Origin: Anthoceros angustus
Taxonomy: Eukaryota > Streptophyta > Anthocerotopsida > Anthocerotales > Anthocerotaceae
Assembly: GCA_010909165.1 (NCBI GenBank)
Contig: VJWM01000063.1
Coordinates: forward strand, 744,001 to 808,000
Length of the DNA: 64,000 nt
Direction: 5' to 3'
Part shown: positions 56,347 through 64,000 of the stretch, one piece after another
How the letters are laid out: every line of letters starts with the position of its first letter
Numbering within the stretch: the stretch's first letter is position 1
Notes under the pieces: model-generated
What the model saw: only the letters and a program-made list of their open reading frames with translations
The model's database searches: none
What the model was told of the DNA's origin: nothing
Position numbers and translations under genes: made by a program

Positions 56347-58070
56347 TATTTGAAGCGGCTGAATATACATGAAGCGGCTACAGGGGTCTATATACGTGGA
56401 TCCGGGTTTAAGATGGTTATCAAAACGGCATGTTTCGGAGTAGGCGGCAAAAAACGACAGAAAATAAGGGTGAACATCACGGTCAGACACAGTTGTGCCA
56501 ACCACAGTACTGGAAAAGCGGTGCTCTCCCTGGCTTATCATGCGTTTCGCCGAGAAAAGTACCCATGTTCTCTCCCCCTCCCTGCAGGGGGAAAAAAGCT
56601 GGTCGTTCGAGTTTCCGGTGGCTTGTGTTGCAATCATTGTGGCCGAAACGGACAATTCATTGCATTTAAAATCACATGGAGACATATGGAACAACTATGG
56701 TATGGGTTTTGTAGAGGTTGTCATATCGGTAGAAAATGTATCTGCGATTGTTGGGTGTGGCATGGGCGGCATGCGGCGTCTTTTGCACTGCCGAGGGCTC
56801 ATGAATCGCGCAATTGTGTGTGTATTATCTGATTGCGAAACTAACACGCGTAGGAGCATATGGCGTCTAGGGTGGAAAGTGGAGCACAACCATGTCGCCA
56901 TCACAGTTCACATCTATACGGCAAATGTTTATGACTAGTGCATATGTGTAATGAAGCAATGTATTGCGCGTGTATTCGACATGACAAAAGCTAGTAGGCG
57001 CTACAGGTGACATTTAAGATGTACTCATCGGCATGAGTAGTCTGCATGTCTTAAAAACAATGTATATGAACATGAAACTTATGAGCACCTCGTGTCCAAT
57101 TTCAAACCCTATGCCATGAAAGAAATTAGGGATAAACATAAGGTTCCTTGTTATTTGATTGCTTAGCACATGTCATTACTCTTACTGAATCGAGACCCTC
57201 GTCCCGTCCACAGGCCTCATCTCCATCTTCATCACTCTCCATTGCCTCCTCCGAAGTGTATGGTTGAATGTGAGACGGCGCACTCAACTTTCCTTTATAG
57301 CTTTCTTATCTGCGTCTGATGTTTCCACAGTAGTGGTAGGCGTAGTATATAATAACGGTTTTCGCACAAAAACCTTTTGGATGTTAGGGCCCCTTTCCAC
57401 GACCTTTTTTGGCGGGTGGTCCAATGTCATTTCGGTCCTTTGAAAAATTCTCAACATACTTGCCCTCATAAGCATCCGTGTATTATCATCCGCCACGTGC
57501 ACAAGTAAATCATTCGGTGGCCCCAAGGTGCACACTTACAACCTTCGCTACCAGGCAGCCCTATTGTGTGTGTCACCCGCGGTGTCACTGATAAACATTC
57601 CTTCTGTATCTCCATTATATACGCCATCCATCCTTCTTGCCACCTCTTCTTGGCGTTCAATAGTTTGGTAGGCCCCTAGATACATGTCCACATGTGGTAT
57701 GTCATAAAGAGCCTCGTCCGGTCTGACTTCTTAGGTATGTGCAAAGGGGACTCGGGCTTGGTAGCGGCCCTATTACCATCTCGAGGGGTTTTCGAACAAG
57801 CCCAATGTTATGATCCACAATATTTGCGATTTCGTGTTGATCATTCCAATCCATCACCATTCTTCCTCCCGATGATCAAATATGTTGGTAGCTTCATGTG
57901 GAATGGGTTTTTGCATCGAAGGCCTTAAAGAGGCCACATTTACCCTCTATGTCGTTATAGTCCTAGGATTGATCCCAAGGGAATGGTTTTGTGTCAAGAT
58001 GTTCTAAAACTATGGATTCTAGTCCTCCTACAATCGGTTCCTACCCAGCCATAATCAACTACCGTGTAAA
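56347..58070. other. Gap with a weak minus-strand ORF pair
   Basis: No recognised gene. On the minus strand, 57660-57466 and 57535-57284 form overlapping frames (MDGVYNGDTEGMFISD-type and MLRIFQRTEMTLDHPPKKVV-type) that could belong to a decayed element. No domain is identified. Confidence 0.3.
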
Positions 58071-58077
58071 CCCACGG

Positions 58078-58580
58078 CCGTGGTGGATTCCGACCACCGT
58101 AGTGGTGGGTTCCACGCCGTGGTGGACCCACCGTGGCAGCGTCGCGTCGACTATTTGGCGCCGGTTCCCACCGCCGCTTTAGTTAAGGGCTATGGTCCTA
58201 TGCCGATTCACATGTACACCAAGTCACACTCATGTAGTTCACCGAGCTCAGGTGGATGCACACCATGGCCCGCGCGTCGCGGCACCTCACTCCGTCATGA
58301 TTTCCTCGGCCCACAATTTATTCCCAACCTTCCTCGGCGTTCCGTTTCCGGACTCTCGCGCTCACCCGCCCTAGACTCCCCTTCACTGGCGACTCACTCA
58401 CCCCTTTCTTCTAGGACCTCCACACCACCGCGCACAAGATGTTCCCCAGATCCTTCCTAAACTCTCAAATACCACCACTCTTGGGCTCACCACTCTCTCT
58501 CGGGCCACCAGACCTCTCTTGGGCCACAGACCCCTCCTAGGCCACAGACCTCACACCTTGGGCCACAGACCCTCCTTGGG
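58078..58580. repeat. Short G+C-rich repeats (CCGTGGTGG; GGGCCACAGACC)
   Basis: At 58078-58140 CCGTGGTGG/CCACCGT words repeat in both orientations. At 58490-58575 a roughly 20-24-bp unit with GGGCCACAGACC repeats about four times. No gene is evident. Confidence 0.6.
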
Positions 58581-59895
58581 ATTAGACACAATGGTTAGGC
58601 GGCGGGTTGGGAAAGGAAAAAAAAGCAGTGAGTCGGCTCCGCAGGCGGTCGCACACCCGATCTCACCCGGTCCCTGCAGAATTTCCCTCTCTGGCATGCA
58701 TTGAGCACCCTTCACCACTAGTCACCCAGGGGCGGAGCTTGGTCACTCTCTCGACCATCCGAGGATCTCCCGGCCCTCTTGTGGAGGAAGGCGGTGCCGA
58801 ATCGGATCCGTTGGATGTCTCCAACCAACCACAGCACAAATTCGACACAGGAGCTCACACAGGGAAATTGTCTAAGAGAGACTCGAAGGGTCTCTTATAC
58901 ATCAGCAACGGCCTAGCTCACTTTCCCAGTGTCTAAAGATGGCTAACCTACCTCCAGTGTCTAAAGATGGCTAACCTACCACGAGCGCGCCTACCAATTC
59001 GGGTATCTACAGGTTCACAAGCTTCCTAGCACCTTATCCTCTAATCCAAGTGAAAGCCTCTGACCTATGATGCCGCTCCCCTCTAAAATCAGCGCGCCCG
59101 CCTCCACTATGGCCACCTAGCCCTGCGGCCCATGGGTGTTCCCCTCGCTCTCCTACCACGCCTCTGATCTGGAAGATCCTCCCTTAATATCTCCACCTCA
59201 CTCCCGCTGCTCAGGGTCCCTTCACTCCTCCTAGGAGGCGTCCGTCTCGCCCCTGCGCGTTTCCTCGCTCCTCATCCTTTGGACAGCCAAGCGGTGCGTT
59301 CCTCCATGCTCTAGCCTCCTTGCTCATTTCCTCGAGCACAACCTTGTGAAGGGTATGCCCGGCTCCGTGGACAATCCACAGGGGTGTTGCTTGAAAAGCG
59401 TGGATGGTCCTTCCTTCACGTGGCCGGCCCGGTGGCTGCTGACGGCTCCACCACCTTCTTGACTTTGCCCAGTCTCTCTCTTGACCACGGCTAGCCTCAC
59501 CTCTCCGCTTATACCTCTCCACTAGCTTCTTGAACTTCTCGGAGGTGCCCGTCTCCACTTGTTCACAGGCCCCTGTTGAATGAAGGATCCCCACCTTATA
59601 TGAACAATTTTATTCCTAAAAATCCCAAGGTCAAGGACCTCTCTTTGGCACGATATTCCACGGGTTCGAGGCCCAAGGACTAGTGTTGTAAAATAATATT
59701 GTCATGGGCCAAGGACCCATTTAATATAAAGGCCTTGCCTCGGACATTTCTAAGCACTCCATCACACAAAACATAAGAAAACAAAAAAACATTCAAACCA
59801 ACGATCCAGGGAGGGTTAGTGTACGTATGGTCTTCCACACTTCACGGATCCAACACTTTTTCCAGTAAGTGATCACGCCGTCACGTCGCGGTCAT
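58581..59895. other. Gap with low-complexity frames
   Basis: Plus-strand Ser/Pro-rich and minus-strand Arg-rich frames. The longest (59594-59211, minus, 127 codons, with EKFKKLVERYKRRGEASRG) has no recognisable domain. Confidence 0.35.
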
Positions 59896-60400
59896 TCAAA
59901 CCCCCATCACTAGCTTTCTTGTCCTTCGCCAATGCAGTAAAGGGCCGGGCCCGATGGCGGTGATGTCTGGGACAAAAGTCAAGAACTTCAGGCCATCTTG
60001 ATTCCCACAAGGGAAGTGGAGTGTTGCTTCTGGCAGAATAGCAGTGGTATGCCTTGTCCTGGTTCCAACACTGTTATACACGTCACTGGTGATTTTGGTC
60101 TTTGTCTTCAAATGAAAGGACATTGAATTTGAATTTAAGTCGACCCCTTGGTGTTCCCACTTCATACCTTTCACTATGTGTTATAATGGCCATACAAGTG
60201 GTCCAGTGATGCAGACGCTTGGAAAGCGTCCTTGGCGAGCAATTAGAAAGTAGTTAAACCCGAATTCTAGAATGCGTCTTATTGTTACGTCGCGATAATG
60301 GTTGTCATGGACCAGAAAAAAGCATCTAGGCTGGCAGTGCAGGTGGCCAAGAGGCTTGAAGGCCTCGATGCGATTGCTGACCAAAGCGGGGCCGAAATTA
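59896..60400 (-). pseudogene. Decayed ORF, possibly transposase-related
   Basis: One minus-strand frame of about 165 codons with a single internal TAA (60183-60181). It reads ALVSNRIEAFKPLGHLH, VHDNHYRDVTIRRILEFGF, FLIARQGRFPS, and after the stop KGMKWEHQGVDLNSNSM and TTAILPEATLHFPCG. A DN-Y segment followed by a hydrophobic helix is reminiscent of the DDE region of piggyBac-like transposases. The similarity is from memory and weak. Confidence 0.22.
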
Positions 60401-63400
60401 CACGTTCGGGTAAAGAGTTGTTGCTTGCATTAACGAGTTATGCTACTGAGGAATGATACAAATTGCTCGATATAACTACTTATCGGCATTTCTACGTCGA
60501 AGGTTTTACCATTCTTTAGTGGATCTCAATAAGGGGTTAACAACAATGTTATCGTGTTGAGCAGTTGTTGTTAGACTCGCTATTTGAAAGATGTTACATT
60601 GGATTCTCCTAAGTAGAATATAAAAAGTTGCGACCAGAGGATCAAATGTTTCTTGTTCTCTAGCATTTGGAGCTAAGGACGGACCCGGGGCTTTTGCTAT
60701 TATAAGAACATCTATATTGAAGTCTTGATTTCAACAAATTAGAGAGAGAGAGACATACGATTATCTTGGTGAGTGGCGGCTTGCACATGGCATATGTATT
60801 CCATTACAATTAGTGGTGGCGGAAGTATCACGGTATACGCATGAACAATGCGCTTTCAATTGACCACATAAACCTTGACCTCACAAAAGTTGAAGATGGG
60901 AAGGTTCCCGAGGTTGCCAATACTTCCTCATGAACTCTTCACGATCACTCACATAAGCCGAGTAATCAACTTCGGGGTGTATATCGTTGCAAACTCTTGC
61001 AAAGCGGATTTGATAGGCATAGCGAAGAAGGAAGAAAGGCTCACGAAGGTCCGCCTCTTCACGAAGCCTTCGGTTGGACAGGTGGCCCGATGGTGCAACC
61101 TGCCACCAGCAATGTAATTTCGTTCTGGATTGGGTACAGGCTCCACAACTGAAGTGGTGAGGAGGGTAGCACATAGTGCCCTCCTCTGTGACGAAAGAAG
61201 CTCACCTTGACGCACAGCTGACTGCGGTGATGTGGGGTTGCTTAGCCTGCTGATCATGCGACTCTCCACTTGCGTTGCCGGCTAGCGACGCCCTCATAAA
61301 ATTTCTTATTTGCTGGGGTGTGGAGGAATGTAAGGGCACCGGTCTGACTGCCGATGTTGGGTGCGAGATGAGGCCCGTTCTAGAAGCTGAGGAATCCGGC
61401 GCGGCTGCAGTCGGCCTGTCATTTATCCGCAGATGGCGCTGTCATGCGATATGCTCTTCTACCTCATTATCACGGTAGACAACCAGCGAGCTCGTTGCCA
61501 AAGAATGGAGGCTCAAGCGGCCTGACATTTTAGCATTTGCCCATTAGGCGATTAGTTCAGATAAAGTGAGTGCTATGCCAAGTTGATATATAGCTGCTCA
61601 CCTGATGCCAGCGAACGATCCATGGCTTTACCATCATTACTCCAGCGTATCCGTCATGAAGTCATCGGCCATTAAGCGGAGGCTACGGAACAGCTGGGAG
61701 ACACATAATTACGGCCCGGACATGTTATGGAAAACTCACAATGTTGACAAGTTTGTCAATGCCCTCCAAGATTTGAGATGTCCGAGTCAGCAGTTTCACC
61801 CGCGCGAAAATGCCACAAAGGCATGCCTAGCAATTTTTCAATACCACTTAGCCGGTAGCATCTCACGTAATCCCAGCTGCACAAGAGCTCAAAAATGGCT
61901 AATCACCGCCTTACAGTGATGATCCTATTGAATAGCGGGCATGTCCCTCACCTCAAGCGGTGTCCTCTATATCAATTCTGATCACCTTCGCCGGTCGATT
62001 GGAACTCGGGTATTTCTAGATGCCACTGGAAATCTGCACGAACCGGATGGTACTTCATGTTTGCGGCGAGGGAGACATCAAATCTGTTCCACACGCCATC
62101 TAGACCAGCTATGCGGCTTGACGGGTTGCGCGGTGCAAAGTGCCTGTAAATTCCGTGCCTCCTCGATGTCTCTTGAAATCTGCCAAAGCTGGAACCTCCT
62201 ACGCCTCGGCGAATATAGAGGAAAAAATCACAGGAGACGGTCACGCAAAGCGTAATTCGCAAATTGTTACGAGCGAGCAACCCGCGGCCAGCATCGCCAC
62301 CTTTGCCATCATTCACGAGATGTGAGGGCTGCTGTTGTGCGGGCACATGCGCAGATGCCCTGCGGTCTTTGCTCCAGCAAGCCGCGACTTCTTTGCCTGT
62401 TCAGTGCCCAGGAAAGGCTGTCACAAGCGCCTGTAACATCAAACACTTGCAGCCGATTCAGGCAGATCGCGCCCGGCAGGTACATACCTCACCTCCCTAC
62501 GATGCTACAGTGTCTCGCATGCTCAACCACAGGCCGGGCTGGAGTCAAGGCAGGAGCTCAACCCGCTCCCACCTCCTCCTTCCTTCCCCTCTGCGCCTAA
62601 GCACTTTGAACAAATGGTGGTGATTTTTAGGCGATGGGCGATCACCACCCACGATTGGGTGCAATGAAAGGCGGGTAGCACAGCAGTTTGAAGAGCGATC
62701 ATGCAAATCGGCCTCCCAGACTACACCGAGATCTCGGTTCTGCCCGCCTCGCGATTGCATCAACGCGATGGTGGTCTTGGGTCAAGCTCGAGTACCTGAC
62801 TCAGCCGGGATCATGACTTTGGGCTCCCTCCAAGGCATCACTAAGGGCGGAATCATCCTTCTCCCCGGCATCAAATGTAACTCTTAACACACGGTCATCT
62901 CCAAACGCCCCTTGCGGAGATTCCCTTAAACTCACCTGTAGTTTCAAACGGTCTCTTGCAAATTCAAACAAGCGTAGACCTCCAGCCAACACTCGCATCA
63001 AAGCTCGGGGCTCAACCTCGCCTTAATCACTAATCGTCGACAGCGTTGATGCTTCTGCCAAGCGTAGATATTCGGTGTCCGCTAATCCTATAAATCCGGC
63101 AGTGATAGGTGAAGTGTCTCGAACGTGGCATGCAGTTCTCACTCACAATGGCACCGGATTAAAACACGCTTGCAATCCATCCTCCCACCAAGTAAAAGCG
63201 GCCAGCACAACACGCGCACATGGAATGCTTCCACGCCGCCTTTAACTTTGGCGAAATTTTCCATACATACCGAGAAACCGAAACCGCCAGAAATCGTTTG
63301 GTACATCGTCTGCACTCTCCTTCCAAATCTCCCCACCTCCCCTTGGAGCATCCGAGAACCTATTAGGGGCTAACACAACACGGCACCTCTACACTCACAA

Positions 63401-64000
63401 GTGAATTCGGGAGGCGAATCTCCTCAACTATTGACCAGGAAACTCTCTTGTGGCGACGAAAGAAGGCGCAACTAAGAACCCAGAGCAAACTTAGAAGCGA
63501 TGACCGAGAGCGTTAATGTAAGAGCCCGGTAGCGCAAATGACCATGTGGCCCAACGAAGGAAGTAATCTGCTAAAACATGTTGGGCACTAGACGTGAGCA
63601 AAAACGTGATGCGGATGAAACGACGTGACGCGGGAGTGGGGCTAGAAGGGGCGTGGCAGCGACTGTTCTTGTTTAAGTAAGAGGAGGTGGATGGTTCTAA
63701 GCGTTTCGATTGGATACCCAGTGTGAAGCACTGATTCGTTAGGTTCGGCTTCACGGCTGGTTCTTTGGTTTGGAATGTTTAGGTTTGGTTAAAAGGCGGT
63801 GGCAGTGTGAATCATTTTGTAGGTAGGTTTGATGTAGACTTGAGTTAGGTCCGGGAATTTAAACTTAGTCAGTAGAGAGAGCTTGTCGGTAGCCAAAGAG
63901 AGAACCTAGGGTTTCTTTGTCTATATAAACCTCTTTTCCAGCGTCTTATGTCTTTTGGTTCATTGATTCATGCTTTCATGATTTTGCTCGTTTAGGTCTT
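60401..64000. other. Gene-poor end of window
   Basis: No gene recognised. A minus-strand frame at 61174-60881 (with EADLREPFFLLRYAYQIRFA) looks protein-like and might belong with the decayed ORF at 60 kb. Other frames (61.6-63.4 kb) show no domain. An (AG)n run is at 60740-60752. Confidence 0.35.

Noticed and set aside
1-64000. CRISPR array, operon or phage-like system
   Set aside because: The window is plant nuclear DNA with spliced genes; the tandem arrays lack the regular repeat-spacer pattern.

Overview
The window is nuclear DNA of a land plant. Genes have many short GT-AG introns, and the recognisable families are plant ones: granule-bound starch synthase with a transit peptide, an RD21-type protease with a granulin tail, an E-class PPR protein, MSH1 relics with a GIY-YIG tail, and EBS/SHL-like BAH-PHD proteins. 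The style of the PPR protein, the long repeat-rich gaps and the gene decay suggest a seed-free vascular plant, most likely a fern. That is an inference from memory, not a search result.

Layout. 0-12 kb: three ancestral copies of one module, a minus-strand BAH-PHD gene head to head with a plus-strand MSH1 fragment. The first (1.3-3.7 kb) and third (10.3-11.8 kb) keep an intact 4-exon BAH-PHD gene; in the middle module both genes have decayed. A tRNA-Arg(ACG) and a repeat-rich inverted element lie between the first two. 11.9-14.3 kb: an unrecognised low-complexity protein gene. 14.9-18.5 kb: an intact 8-exon Ran GTPase plus a truncated second copy. 19-23 kb: an L-type lectin membrane protein whose 3' half is present twice. 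26.9-30.0 kb: a complete 13-exon granule-bound starch synthase. 30.9-34.3 kb: a HemD-like gene and a 7-exon Tic32/retinol-dehydrogenase-like SDR. 35.2-37.7 kb: an intronless PLS-E PPR gene, followed by a frameshifted GNA-type lectin and a PPR relic. 42.5-43.9 kb: an intronless papain-granulin protease. 44-64 kb: mostly gene-poor, with a copia relic, tandem arrays, a tRNA-Ala-like relic, a G+C-rich disordered stretch, a trihelix pseudogene and a possible transposase relic.

A dominant feature is four tandem duplications of 1.5-2.1 kb between 5.7 and 27 kb. Each has only 3-6 bp of shared sequence at its junction, and the copies differ mainly by homopolymer-length and CAG/CTG indels. This looks more like an assembly artefact (one polished and one unpolished copy) than biology. 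The genes do not form a pathway; they are ordinary housekeeping, plastid and secretory genes scattered among repeats. I did not find a convincing undescribed system. The best leads are the BAH-PHD/MSH1 module, the protein with YPH-FRKEFYEHA repeats, and the kinase-less L-type lectin.
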